Shown: in pieces, positions 14,712 to 22,077 of the stretch | Numbering within the stretch: position 1 is the first letter of the stretch | How the letters are laid out: every line of letters starts with the position of its first letter | Source of the DNA: DATAEG01 sp051001975 | GTDB lineage: Bacteria; Actinomycetota; Actinomycetes; Mycobacteriales; Jatrophihabitantaceae | Direction: 5' to 3' | Length of the DNA: 22,077 nt | Assembly (NCBI GenBank): GCA_051001975.1 | Contig: JBPCMU010000101.1 | Span: forward strand, 1-22,077 | Notes under the pieces: generated by a model | What the model saw: the letters and a program-made list of their open reading frames with translations, nothing else | The model's database searches: none | What the model was told of the DNA's origin: nothing | Position numbers and translations under genes: made by a program

Positions 14712-15554
14712 GTGAGCCAGGCGACCGACCGAGACGCGTCTCGTCGGTGGCGGCGCAGCAAGGCAGTCGCGTGGCCGGCCCCGCCGCCGCACCCGTCCGG
14801 CGCCGAGCCGCCGCCGATCCCGGCCGACTTGGTGCCCAAGCACGTCGCGATCGTGATGGACGGCAACGGCCGCTGGGCCCAGCAGCACGATATGCCGCGC
14901 ACCGAAGGCCATCGGGCCGGCGAGGCGGCGCTGATGGACGTCCTGTACGGGGCGATGCAGCTGGGCGTCAGCACGATCTCCGCCTATGCATTCTCGACGG
15001 AGAACTGGCGCCGATCGCCGGAGGAGGTGCGCTTCCTCATGGGCTTCAACAAGGACGTCATCCGCCGCCGCCGCGACGAGCTTGCCGAGCTGGGTGTGCG
15101 AATCCGATGGGCCGGTCGCCGCCCCAAGTTGTGGCGCAGCGTCATCGATCAGCTCGTCGACGCCGAGGATTACACCAAGGGCAACGATCGGCTCACCCTG
15201 CAGTTCTGCGTGAACTACGGCGGCCGGGCCGAGCTCGGCGATGCCACCCGGGCCATCGCACAGGACGTCGCTGCGGGCCGGCTGAATGCGGACAAGATCG
15301 ACGAGCGCACCATCGGGCGGTACCTCTACACACCCGGCCTGCCTGACGTCGACCTGTTCGTCCGGTCCTCCGGCGAGCAGCGCACATCGAACTTCCTGCT
15401 CTGGCAGTCGGCCTACGCCGAGTTCGTCTTCCTGGACACGCTGTGGCCGGACTTCGACCGCCGCGATCTGTGGCGCGCCTGCGAAACGTACGCCTCCCGG
15501 GACCGCCGCTACGGCGGCGCCGAACCGATCACCGAGCCGGTGCCCGAGCCGTGA
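14712..15554 (+). CDS. uppS: Long-chain polyprenyl diphosphate synthase (UppS type)
   Basis: The 280-residue cis-prenyltransferase carries IVMDGNGRWAQ with catalytic D50, the FSTENWRRSPEEVRFLM helix, and RSSGEQRTSNFLLWQSAYAEF with the SGEQRxSN pyrophosphate-binding motif. It aligns well with the actinobacterial long-chain enzyme (Rv2361c type), which makes decaprenyl diphosphate in mycobacteria, the lipid carrier for cell-wall polymers. The N-terminal 30 residues are polar and proline-rich. The GTG at 14712 follows TAGTCT closely. It overlaps the ABM-like gene by 4 nt (GTGA), starting a tightly coupled series of genes. Chain length (C50 or C55) cannot be read from sequence alone. Confidence 0.95.
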   Translation: MSQATDRDASRRWRRSKAVAWPAPPPHPSGAEPPPIPADLVPKHVAIVMDGNGRWAQQHDMPRTEGHRAGEAALMDVLYGAMQLGVSTISAYAFSTENWRRSPEEVRFLMGFNKDVIRRRRDELAELGVRIRWAGRRPKLWRSVIDQLVDAEDYTKGNDRLTLQFCVNYGGRAELGDATRAIAQDVAAGRLNADKIDERTIGRYLYTPGLPDVDLFVRSSGEQRTSNFLLWQSAYAEFVFLDTLWPDFDRRDLWRACETYASRDRRYGGAEPITEPVPEP

Positions 15555-15892
15555 TCGTTGTCATCCATCTCACTGCGGACGAGCAGATCGGCGCCGATGC
15601 CGAACGAGCCCTCGCCGTGCTGGCGAACCGACCGGGATATCTGAGCGGGACGGCCGGCCCGGCAGCCGATGACCCAGCCAGCTGGGTGCTGGTCACGCAA
15701 TGGCGCACTGTCGGGGACTATCGACGCGCGCTGGGCAACTACGACGTCAAGTTGTACGCCACGCCCTTGCTGGCTCGGGCGATCGACCTGCCCAGCGCGT
15801 TCGAGCAGACCGTCTCCGTCGACTCGGACGGGACGGTCCATCACGCGGCGAGCGATCGGTTCGCCGACGGCGAGGACACCGCCCGACGATGA
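15551..15892 (+). CDS. ABM-fold (antibiotic biosynthesis monooxygenase-like) protein
   Basis: From the GTG at 15551 the product is 113 residues. It has the small ferredoxin-like ABM pattern: VIVVIHLTADEQIGADAERALAVLANRPGYLSG, a central WVLVTQWRTVGDYRRALGNYDVK, and a late helix. ABM-fold proteins range from heme-degrading and quinone monooxygenases to proteins of no known activity, so no reaction is claimed. It overlaps uppS by 4 nt (GTGA) and the PAP2-like gene by 4 nt (ATGA), suggesting co-translation in one operon. The longer open frame upstream overlaps uppS and is not expected to be translated. Confidence 0.78.
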   Translation: MIVVIHLTADEQIGADAERALAVLANRPGYLSGTAGPAADDPASWVLVTQWRTVGDYRRALGNYDVKLYATPLLARAIDLPSAFEQTVSVDSDGTVHHAASDRFADGEDTARR

Positions 15893-17118
15893 CCAGAGTC
15901 GACCAGCCGCCGACCGCAGACGGCACTGCCACCGAGACTGCGGCCGACAGCGACAAGGCCGCCGATCCGCGCGTGGTCTGGCTGCGCCGGGTGCTAGTGC
16001 TCGGCTGGGCGATCGCGCTGGTCCTCAGCTGGAAGGTCAACGGCGTCCCGCTCGATCGCACCGGCCTGCTGTTGTGGATCGGTGCCGGCCTGCTCGCCTG
16101 GAGCATCGGCCACCGCCCGCTGTGGACGGTGGTGCTGGACTGGCTGCCGTTCGCCGCGATGCTGACCCTCTACGACTACAGCCGCGGCCTGGCCCTGCAT
16201 TTGCACCGCCCCACGCTGTGGACGCCCCAGATCACCTCCGACCGCTGGCTGGGATTCGGTCATGACCCGATCTCGTGGCTGCAGTCGCATCTGAAGATGC
16301 CGCAGCCGGCCTGGTGGGAGGTGATCGTCAGTTGCACCTACACCTCATTCTTCCTAGCCCCGTACCTGATCGCCGGAGTGCTGTGGGTGCGCGATCGCCG
16401 GTTGTGGCGGCGTTTCGCCGCGTTGTTCATCGGCATCAGCATGCTCGGTCTCATCGGGTTCGTCTTCTTCCCCGCCGCACCGCCCTGGGCGGCGTCGCAG
16501 TGCACGGCCACGGAGGTGGCCAACCATCCGGCCGACCCGGCCTGCATGAGCCTGCCGAACGGCCGCGCGGATGGCGGGCTGCTCGATCCGGTCCGCAACA
16601 CCCACGGCGCGGCCAGCTACGTCCAGCGGATCAGCGGTCGCGGTTTCGCCAAGCTCGGACTGAAGACAGCCGAGACGACGCTGAGCGAGGGCCAGGCCGC
16701 TGCCAACGAGGTCGCCGCGATCCCGTCCCTGCACGCGGCGATCACGCTGCTGGTCACGCTGTTCCTGTGGCGCATCGTGCGCCGCCGCTGGCGGCCACTG
16801 CTGGTGGCCTATCCGCTGGTGATGGCGTTCAGTCTCGTCTATTCCGCGGAGCACTACCTCACCGACATCCTGATCGGATCGGCCCTGACCACCGTGGTGT
16901 GGTTGGCGGTCGGCTGGTGGGATCGGCGGCGTAAGAAGGTCGCCGACGCCGATACGCTGCACCTGTCCGAAATTCCCGCCACTGATGGAGATCCTTCGTG
17001 CCCGCCGACCGAAATGACGCAGTCGTCAGCCTCGCCAAGCGCAGGGGCTTCGTCTTCCCGGCGGCGGACATCTACGGAGGCAGCCGATCCGCCTGGGACT
17101 ACGGCCCCCTTGGGGTAG
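15889..17118 (+). CDS. PAP2-family membrane phosphatase/phosphotransferase
   Basis: From the ATG at 15889 the product is 409 residues with about six hydrophobic segments (for example VLVLGWAIALVLSW, LLLWIGAGLLAW, LFIGISMLGLIGFVFF, LLVTLFLWRIV and ILIGSALTTVVWLAVGWW). The conserved PAP2 histidines lie in AAIPSLHAAITLL and SAEHYLTDILIG, the latter a typical H-x3-D pattern. The arrangement fits the PAP2_3 group (inositol phosphotransferase/phosphatase-like). It could act on polyprenyl phosphates, as suggested by uppS two genes upstream, or on inositol lipids. Start and stop overlap (ATGA) with the ABM gene. Its last 40 or so codons (16998-17118) run into glyS in another frame. Confidence 0.85.
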   Translation: MTRVDQPPTADGTATETAADSDKAADPRVVWLRRVLVLGWAIALVLSWKVNGVPLDRTGLLLWIGAGLLAWSIGHRPLWTVVLDWLPFAAMLTLYDYSRGLALHLHRPTLWTPQITSDRWLGFGHDPISWLQSHLKMPQPAWWEVIVSCTYTSFFLAPYLIAGVLWVRDRRLWRRFAALFIGISMLGLIGFVFFPAAPPWAASQCTATEVANHPADPACMSLPNGRADGGLLDPVRNTHGAASYVQRISGRGFAKLGLKTAETTLSEGQAAANEVAAIPSLHAAITLLVTLFLWRIVRRRWRPLLVAYPLVMAFSLVYSAEHYLTDILIGSALTTVVWLAVGWWDRRRKKVADADTLHLSEIPATDGDPSCPPTEMTQSSASPSAGASSSRRRTSTEAADPPGTTAPLG

Positions 17119-18380
17119 AGCTGAAGGAGAACGTCCGCCGGCAGTGGTGGCGTTCGATGGTCACCAGCCGCGACGACGTGGTGGGCCTGGATTCCGCGGT
17201 GGTGTTGCCCAAGGTGGTGTGGGAGGCGTCCGGCCACCTGGACACCTTCAACGACCCGCTGACCGAATGTCGGCACTGCCACCACCGATACCGCGCCGAC
17301 CATCTCGTCGAGGAATTCGAGGCGAAGAAGGGCGCGCCGCCGGCGAACGGGCTGGGCGACATCGCGTGCCCGCACTGTGGCACCCGCGGGCAGTGGACCG
17401 AGACCCGGCAGTTCAGCCAGATGCTCAAGACCTATCTTGGCCCGGTGGAGGACGAGGCCGGGCTGAACTATCTGCGCCCGGAGACGGCACAGGGCATCTT
17501 CCTGAACTTCGCCAACGTGCTGCAGACCACCCGCAAGAAGCCGCCGTTCGGCATCGCGCAGACGGGCAAGTCGTTCCGTAACGAGATCACGCCGGGCAAT
17601 TTCATCTTCCGGACCCGGGAGTTCGAGCAGATGGAGATGGAGTTCTTCGTCGAGCCGGGCACCGACGAGAAGTGGCACGAGTACTGGCTCGAGCAGCGGT
17701 GGAACTGGTACATCGGTCTCGGCCTGCGCGAGGAGAACCTGCGCTTCTACGAGCACCCGAAGGAGAAGCTCTCGCACTACTCCACTCGCACCGTGGACAT
17801 CGAGTACCGGTTCGGGTTCGGGGCGAAGGACTTCGACGAGCTCGAGGGCATCGCGAACCGCACCGACTTCGATCTGAAGACGCACTCGAAGCATTCTGGT
17901 GTCGACCTGACCTACTTCGACCAGGAGAAGAACGAGCGCTGGACGCCGTACGTCATCGAACCGGCCGCCGGGCTGACTCGGGGCACGCTGGCCTTCCTGC
18001 TCGACGCCTACACCGAGGACGAGGCGCCGAATGCGAAGGGCGGCGTCGACAAGCGCACCGTGCTGCGCTTCGACCCGCGGCTGGCGCCGGTGAAGGTGGC
18101 GGTGCTGCCGCTGTCGCGCAACGCAGACCTGTCCCCGAAGGCGCGCGCGCTGGCCGCCGAGTTGCGCGAAGCCTGGAACGTCGACTTCGACGACTCCGGC
18201 GCGATCGGTCGCCGCTACCGCCGCCAGGACGAGATCGGCACGCCGTTCTGCGTCACCGTCGACTTCGACACCCTGGACGATGACGCGGTGACGGTGCGCG
18301 AGCGGGACTCGATGCAGCAGTCCCGGATCGGGTTGACGCAGGTTCGCGAGTACCTGGCCGGCAAGCTCATCGGCGCCTGA
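16998..18380 (+). CDS. glyS: Glycyl-tRNA synthetase, class II dimeric type
   Basis: The 460-residue enzyme ligates glycine to tRNA-Gly. The N-terminus reads SLAKRRGFVFPAADIYGGSRSAWDYGPLG, the canonical opening of the alpha2 class. A zinc site is formed by C91, C94, C124 and C127 (CRHC and CPHC). Class II motif 2 is FRNEITPGNFIFRTREFEQMEME and the C-terminal anticodon-binding domain follows. The GTG start at 16998 has GGAG 7 nt upstream, so it is a clear ribosome-binding arrangement despite lying inside the PAP2 frame. In mycobacteria glyS also lies near uppS, but there fur and smtB-like regulators come between; here they are absent. manC-like starts 8 nt later. Confidence 0.97.
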   Translation: MPADRNDAVVSLAKRRGFVFPAADIYGGSRSAWDYGPLGVELKENVRRQWWRSMVTSRDDVVGLDSAVVLPKVVWEASGHLDTFNDPLTECRHCHHRYRADHLVEEFEAKKGAPPANGLGDIACPHCGTRGQWTETRQFSQMLKTYLGPVEDEAGLNYLRPETAQGIFLNFANVLQTTRKKPPFGIAQTGKSFRNEITPGNFIFRTREFEQMEMEFFVEPGTDEKWHEYWLEQRWNWYIGLGLREENLRFYEHPKEKLSHYSTRTVDIEYRFGFGAKDFDELEGIANRTDFDLKTHSKHSGVDLTYFDQEKNERWTPYVIEPAAGLTRGTLAFLLDAYTEDEAPNAKGGVDKRTVLRFDPRLAPVKVAVLPLSRNADLSPKARALAAELREAWNVDFDDSGAIGRRYRRQDEIGTPFCVTVDFDTLDDDAVTVRERDSMQQSRIGLTQVREYLAGKLIGA

Positions 18381-18388
18381 GCGCGTTC

Positions 18389-19486
18389 ATGGGTGAGGGC
18401 AACCGCTATGCGGTGATCATGGCCGGTGGCTCCGGCACCCGGCTCTGGCCGCTGTCCCGGGTCGGTAAGCCCAAACAGTTGCTCGACCTGGTCGACGGGC
18501 GCAGCCTGCTGCAACTGTGTTACGAGCGCATCGCCGGGCTGCTGCCCGCCGACCGGATCTACGTCTGCATCGCGCAGGCGGACCGGGACGCGGTGCTGGC
18601 CAACCTGCCCGACCTGCCACCGGAGAACGTCATCGGGGAGCCGACCGGCCGGGACACCGCCAACGCGATCGGTTACGCGTCGGCAGTGCTGCGTGAGGCG
18701 GACCCCGACGCGGTGGTCGCGTTCCTCAGCTCCGACCATCTCATCGAGCCGGTCGACGTGTTCCGCGGTGCGGTCGACCGTGCCTACACACTCGCCGAGC
18801 AGCCGGGTGCGCTGGTCACCTTCGGGATCGTCCCGACGCATCCGCACATCGGTCTGGGCTATATCGAACTGGGTGCGGCACTGCCGACTGACCCGGCCGC
18901 GCACGCGGTGGCGAGCTTCGCCGAGAAACCCGACGCAGCTACCGCTGAGGGCTATGTCGGCTCAGGGCGCTACCTCTGGAACAGCGGCATGTTCGTCTGG
19001 CGTGCGGATTCGGTGCTCGACCAGCTTGCTGCTCACCTGCCGACCGCCTACGCCGACCTCGTGCGGATCGCGGCCGCGTGGCGCACCCCGGACCGCGACG
19101 CGGTGCTGGCCGAGCGCTACCCGACGCTGCCGAAGATCAGCATCGACTATGCCGTGATGGAGCCGGCGTCGCGGCAGCCCGGCGTGGTACTCGTGGTGCC
19201 TCTGGAGATCAGCTGGCTGGACATCGGCTCGTGGCCCAGCCTCGCCCAGATCCTGCCCACCGACGCCGCCGGCAATGCGCTCCGTGCGCTGACCGCTGGA
19301 CTGGATGCGAGCGGGTGCGTGTTGATCAGCGACGATCCCGACCACCTGATCGCGACGATCGGGGTCCAGGACCTGGTGGTGGTGCACACCGGTGACGCGA
19401 CGCTGGTATGCCCCCGGGCCGAAGCCGAGAGAGTGAAACTGCTGGCAAATCAGATCGCCCAGCAGTTCGCCGGTCGCTACAGCTGA
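18389..19486 (+). CDS. manC: Mannose-1-phosphate guanylyltransferase
   Basis: The 365-residue enzyme makes GDP-mannose from GTP and mannose-1-phosphate. It opens with YAVIMAGGSGTRLWPLS, the nucleotide-binding loop of the family, then PKQLLDL. Later signatures are FLSSDHLIE, TFGIVPTHPHIGLGYIELG, FAEKPD, YLWNSGMFVW and ISIDYAVMEPAS. The length matches the single-domain form without a fused phosphomannose isomerase. GDP-mannose feeds mannosylation of lipids (phosphatidylinositol mannosides) and polysaccharides, fitting the neighbouring polyprenyl and PAP2 genes as envelope genes. It starts 8 nt after glyS; only a weak ribosome-binding sequence is visible. Confidence 0.93.
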   Translation: MGEGNRYAVIMAGGSGTRLWPLSRVGKPKQLLDLVDGRSLLQLCYERIAGLLPADRIYVCIAQADRDAVLANLPDLPPENVIGEPTGRDTANAIGYASAVLREADPDAVVAFLSSDHLIEPVDVFRGAVDRAYTLAEQPGALVTFGIVPTHPHIGLGYIELGAALPTDPAAHAVASFAEKPDAATAEGYVGSGRYLWNSGMFVWRADSVLDQLAAHLPTAYADLVRIAAAWRTPDRDAVLAERYPTLPKISIDYAVMEPASRQPGVVLVVPLEISWLDIGSWPSLAQILPTDAAGNALRALTAGLDASGCVLISDDPDHLIATIGVQDLVVVHTGDATLVCPRAEAERVKLLANQIAQQFAGRYS

Positions 19487-19493
19487 CCGGGTT

Positions 19494-19521
19494 GGCTCCC
19501 GGCTCCCGGCTCCCGGCTCGC
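19494..19521. repeat. 7-bp tandem repeat, four units
   Basis: GGCTCCC is repeated three times in a row (19494-19514) followed by GGCTCGC. It is in the 110-bp gap between the manC-like gene and the proline-rich membrane protein gene. It may be a variable-number repeat; its role is unknown. Confidence 0.75.
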
Positions 19522-19584
19522 GGGGACGGAGGTCCGGGTGACCGCCGCCACCGCCTCCGGCCGACCGATTCCGACGATCCCAGG

Positions 19585-19590
19585 GATACT
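19585..19590 (+). promoter_or_regulatory. -10-like GATACT, leaderless start
   Basis: GATACT ends exactly 6 nt (GGTCGG) before the GTG at 19597. CCGACC 18 nt upstream partly matches a -35. No ribosome-binding sequence fits in the gap, so transcription beginning at the GTG is likely. Confidence 0.5.
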
Positions 19591-19596
19591 GGTCGG

Positions 19597-20442
19597 GTGA
19601 CTGAGCCGACCGGTTTCACCGACCCCGTCTGGAGCGATCCGACGGCTGCCGGTGGCTTCGACGACAACACATCGGTCGTGTCGCCGCCTCCACCCCCAGC
19701 CTTGCAGCCGTTGGAGAGCTTCGAGCTGCCGTCGGTGAACTTCGAACTCCCGCCGCTGACGCTCGACCCGCAGCAGGTCGACGCCCCGGATCAGCAGTAC
19801 GACGCGCAGCAGTCTGCGCCCGCTGTGACGCCTCCGCCGGTACCACCCACCCCGGACCCGGCACCGGGCGCGTTCCCGGCGGCGCCGCTCGGCAGCTCTT
19901 CGAGTCCGCCGAGTTGGCAGCCGACCGCCGGCCCGGCCATGGGCACCCAGCCCGCCTGGCCCCCACGACCCCGGCCGTCGACGGTCGCCGGCAGTAACCG
20001 TTCGACTTATGTGCGCACCTCGACGACACCGGGCGTCGCTCGCAAGAAGAGCAAGCTCGGCTGCCTGCCGCTCATCCTGGTGGTGCTTGTGATCGGCGGC
20101 ATCAACGTCGGCCAGGCGATCTATCACCGGGTGTCGGTGCCCACCGGTGTGCACTCCGCGGTCCACGATTACTACCTCCATATGGAATCGAACATCCAGC
20201 AGGATGCCCGCAACGACATCTGCCTACGGGATCGCCCGGCGTGGGACGCGGCGCTGAAGATTCCGAGCAGTGACATCAACGCCGACATCGACGACGAGAC
20301 TGTCGGCAAGGCCAAGAAGGCCGGCAGTCATTGGACAGTGCCGGTCACCCTTCAGCTGTCGAACGGCAAGAGCGAACCTAAGTCGCTGTCGGTGATCAAG
20401 GAAGCCGGGGACTACCGGATCTGCGGCGGACTATTGTCGTGA
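19597..20442 (+). CDS. Proline-rich single-pass membrane protein
   Basis: From the GTG at 19597 the product is 281 residues. Residues 1-145 are proline-, serine- and glutamine-rich and lack any fold signature (for example PPPPPALQPLESFELPSVNF), probably a disordered cytoplasmic tail. A basic stretch RKKSKLG precedes one strong transmembrane helix at about 156-175 (CLPLILVVLVIGGINVGQAI). The last 105 or so residues form an extracytoplasmic domain with HDYYLHMESNIQQDARNDIC and PVTLQLSNGKSEP. I do not recognise this domain. It may be a wall-associated or signalling protein. The stop overlaps dus by 4 nt (GTGA). I chose the GTG over upstream frame because of the GATACT spacing and the composition change. 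Confidence 0.68.
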   Translation: MTEPTGFTDPVWSDPTAAGGFDDNTSVVSPPPPPALQPLESFELPSVNFELPPLTLDPQQVDAPDQQYDAQQSAPAVTPPPVPPTPDPAPGAFPAAPLGSSSSPPSWQPTAGPAMGTQPAWPPRPRPSTVAGSNRSTYVRTSTTPGVARKKSKLGCLPLILVVLVIGGINVGQAIYHRVSVPTGVHSAVHDYYLHMESNIQQDARNDICLRDRPAWDAALKIPSSDINADIDDETVGKAKKAGSHWTVPVTLQLSNGKSEPKSLSVIKEAGDYRICGGLLS

Positions 20443-21575
20443 CTGCGACGCGGTTCGCGCCGCTGCGGCTCTCCGACCGGGTAGTGGCCGATCCACCCGT
20501 CGTGCTCGCCCCGATGGCCGGCATCACCAATGTCGCATTCCGCAGGCTGTGTCGCGGATATGGGGCGGGCCTGTACGTCAGCGAGATGATCACCACCCGA
20601 GCGCTCGTGGAGCGCAACGTGAAGACGATGAAGCTGATCCGCTTCGCCGACGACGAGCGGCCGCGCAGCATCCAGCTCTACGGCGTCGATCCGCAGGTCG
20701 TCGCAGCTGCGGTTCGGATGGTCGTCGAGGAGGATCTGGCCGACCACGTCGACCTGAACTTCGGCTGCCCGGTTCTGAAGGTAACTCGCAAGGGCGGCGG
20801 AGCGGCGCTGCCATGGCGTATCGAGCTGTTCGACGACATCGTCCGCGCGGCCGTCCGAGCCGCGGCCGGCGTCGTACCGGTGACGGTGAAGATGCGCGTC
20901 GGCATCGACGACGGGCACCGGACCTACCGCGAGGCCGGGTTGCGCGCGCAGGAGGCTGGTATCGCGCACGTCGCGCTGCACGGCCGGACGGCCAACCAGC
21001 TCTACAGCGGCCAAGCCGACTGGGAACCGATCGCGGAGCTCGTTGAGTTGCTGGACATCCCGGTGCTCGGCAACGGGGACATCTGGGAGGCCGACGACGC
21101 GCTGCGGATGATGCATCAGACCGGCTGCGCAGGTGTGGTGGTCGGCCGTGGTTGCCTGGGCCGGCCGTGGCTGTTCGCCGACCTGGCTGCCGCGTTCGCC
21201 GGCGATCCGACCAGGTTGCGTCCCGATCTGGCAGCCGTCGCGGTGACGATGCGCCGGCACGCCGGACTCCTTTCCGAATGGCTCGGTGAGGACCGCGGGC
21301 TGCCCGACTTCCGCAAGCACGTTGCGTGGTACCTCAAGGGTTTCGCCGTGGGCGGCGCGCTGCGTTCCGCGCTCGGTTGTGTCTCGACCCTCGTCGAGTT
21401 GGACGATTTGCTCACTCAACTCGACGGGACCCAGCCCTTCCCAGCTGACGTGATCGGCCGCCCGCGCGGTCGCACCACCAGCCCGCGCCCGGTCTCGTTG
21501 CCGCACGGCTGGCTGACTTCGCGACACGTGCGCACCGTGCCGCTGGGCGCCGAACTCGAGACCTCCGGCGGCTGA
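20439..21575 (+). CDS. dus: tRNA-dihydrouridine synthase
   Basis: The 378-residue flavoprotein reduces uridine to dihydrouridine in the D-loop of tRNA. It has the FMN-binding TIM barrel: LAPMAGITNVAFRRLC at the start, LNFGCPVLKVTRKGGGAAL with catalytic C110, VKMRVGIDDGH, VALHGRTANQLYSG, VLGNGDIWEADDALRMM and GVVVGRGCLGRPWLF. The length and signatures match the DusB group usual in actinobacteria. The GTG at 20439 overlaps the stop of the upstream membrane protein gene in GTGA, so translation is coupled, and there is no separate ribosome-binding sequence. It converges on the HNH endonuclease gene with 133 bp between them. Confidence 0.95.
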   Translation: MTATRFAPLRLSDRVVADPPVVLAPMAGITNVAFRRLCRGYGAGLYVSEMITTRALVERNVKTMKLIRFADDERPRSIQLYGVDPQVVAAAVRMVVEEDLADHVDLNFGCPVLKVTRKGGGAALPWRIELFDDIVRAAVRAAAGVVPVTVKMRVGIDDGHRTYREAGLRAQEAGIAHVALHGRTANQLYSGQADWEPIAELVELLDIPVLGNGDIWEADDALRMMHQTGCAGVVVGRGCLGRPWLFADLAAAFAGDPTRLRPDLAAVAVTMRRHAGLLSEWLGEDRGLPDFRKHVAWYLKGFAVGGALRSALGCVSTLVELDDLLTQLDGTQPFPADVIGRPRGRTTSPRPVSLPHGWLTSRHVRTVPLGAELETSGG

Positions 21576-21708
21576 CCGGCTCACCCTCGCTCTGGTCTGT
21601 TACTGCGGGCTTGGTCCTTCCTTTTGCGAAGTGTGCCGCAACCGAGCGCCATTGAGCTGGCATGCGCAGAACGGCAGTCAGCCCGACTCGTACCTGTGTC
21701 GTGGTTGC

Positions 21709-22077
21709 TCAGAACGGCGGTGGGTCGGGGTGGTCGGCTGGTTCGGGTGGCGATTGCGGTGGCCTGGGGTCGATGGTGGTGGGTAGCGGGTCGGGCCGGG
21801 TGTGGAAGGTGTGGCCGGTGGGGCTGGTCCAGGTGGTGGATCCGTCGGGTTGCCGCTGGGGGTGCCAGTCGGTTTGGTGTTTGCAGCGGTGGTGCCGCCG
21901 GCACAGGGGGTGCAGGTTCCCCGGGCAGGTTGTGCCGCCGTCTTTCGCGGAGACGCGGTGGTCCAGGTCGCAGGCGACTGCGGGGCGGGTGCAGGAGGTG
22001 AAGGTGCAGGTCTGGTCTCGGGCGATGATGAACGCCGCCAGCCGGGCTGGTGGCCGGTAGGTCTGCCTGCCGTAGTC
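21709..22077 (-). CDS. HNH endonuclease (DUF222/13E12 family), C-terminal part
   Basis: The reverse-strand frame is open from the window edge to a TGA at 21709-21711, giving 122 residues without a start in view, so it is missing from start-based ORF calls. It reads YRPPARLAAFIIARDQTCTF, then CDLDHRVSAKDGG, then NLHPLCRRHHRCKHQTDWH, the HNH core of the DUF222-associated (mycobacterial 13E12-repeat) endonucleases, with D-H, N and the HH pair placed as usual. The C-terminal tail is proline-rich. Such genes occur in many copies in actinobacterial genomes and may be mobile or repetitive. The remainder, including DUF222, lies beyond the window. Confidence 0.9.
   Translation of the reverse strand, partial: DYGRQTYRPPARLAAFIIARDQTCTFTSCTRPAVACDLDHRVSAKDGGTTCPGNLHPLCRRHHRCKHQTDWHPQRQPDGSTTWTSPTGHTFHTRPDPLPTTIDPRPPQSPPEPADHPDPPPF

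Noticed and set aside
16998..17118. T-box or other tRNA-sensing leader before glyS
   Set aside because: There is no untranslated leader: glyS starts within the preceding coding frame with a plain GGAG ribosome-binding sequence.
1..22077. CRISPR array, tRNA or rRNA genes, toxin-antitoxin or restriction system
   Set aside because: No regularly spaced repeats, no cloverleaf-like T-loop sequence and no matching protein families were recognised. The HNH fragment at the end belongs to the common DUF222 family and is not by itself a restriction system.

Overview
The window is about 22 kb of GC-rich DNA with strong G/C bias at third codon positions, many GTG starts and mostly forward-strand genes. 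The run phoH, ybeY, CNNM/CorC protein, cytidine-deaminase-like protein, era, recO, uppS, glyS, dus is a typical Actinomycetota chromosomal core. The protein sequences read like mycobacterial and streptomycete relatives, but I cannot name a genus. No plasmid, phage, CRISPR array, rRNA, tRNA or complete insertion sequence was seen.

Left end (1-2199): a reverse-strand pair, a small Tat-exported protein followed by a DUF4331 protein, then about 400 bp without a convincing gene that holds two perfect short hairpins, one framed by an 11-bp direct repeat. The core run then starts: HIT protein, PhoH ATPase, YbeY rRNA endonuclease, CNNM/CorC-type membrane protein and a small cytidine-deaminase-like protein without zinc ligands (2200-5976).

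An accessory block (6009-10602) interrupts the core before era. It holds a PaiB-like FMN-binding protein (+), a convergent GH3 beta-glucosidase/cupin pair (-) and a DinB-like/DUF1707 pair (-). The GH3 gene has a single-base frameshift in an otherwise well conserved reading frame. The DinB/DUF1707 pair lies between two inverted copies of a palindromic repeat of about 54 bp.

The core resumes at 10713: Era GTPase, an MFS transporter, RecO, a GNAT-like acyltransferase, long-chain polyprenyl diphosphate synthase, an ABM-fold protein, a PAP2-family membrane phosphatase/transferase, glycyl-tRNA synthetase, mannose-1-phosphate guanylyltransferase, a proline-rich single-pass membrane protein and tRNA-dihydrouridine synthase. 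Many junctions are 4-base start/stop overlaps (GTGA, ATGA, TTGA), which suggests translational coupling. The themes are ribosome and tRNA maturation (YbeY, Era, GlyS, Dus), DNA repair (RecO) and envelope precursor supply (UppS, PAP2 protein, GDP-mannose). The right edge carries the C-terminal end of a reverse-strand DUF222/HNH (13E12-type) endonuclease.

The signals beyond ordinary genes are: (1) a hairpin repeat family whose 3' arm supplies the stop codon of two unrelated genes, paiB-like and recO; (2) inverted repeats around the DinB/DUF1707 pair; (3) a recurring -10-like hexamer ending exactly 6 nt before the start codon, suggesting leaderless transcripts; (4) the GH3 frameshift; (5) a 121-nt overlap between the PAP2 gene and glyS. 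I did not find a convincing new multi-gene defence or biosynthetic system.
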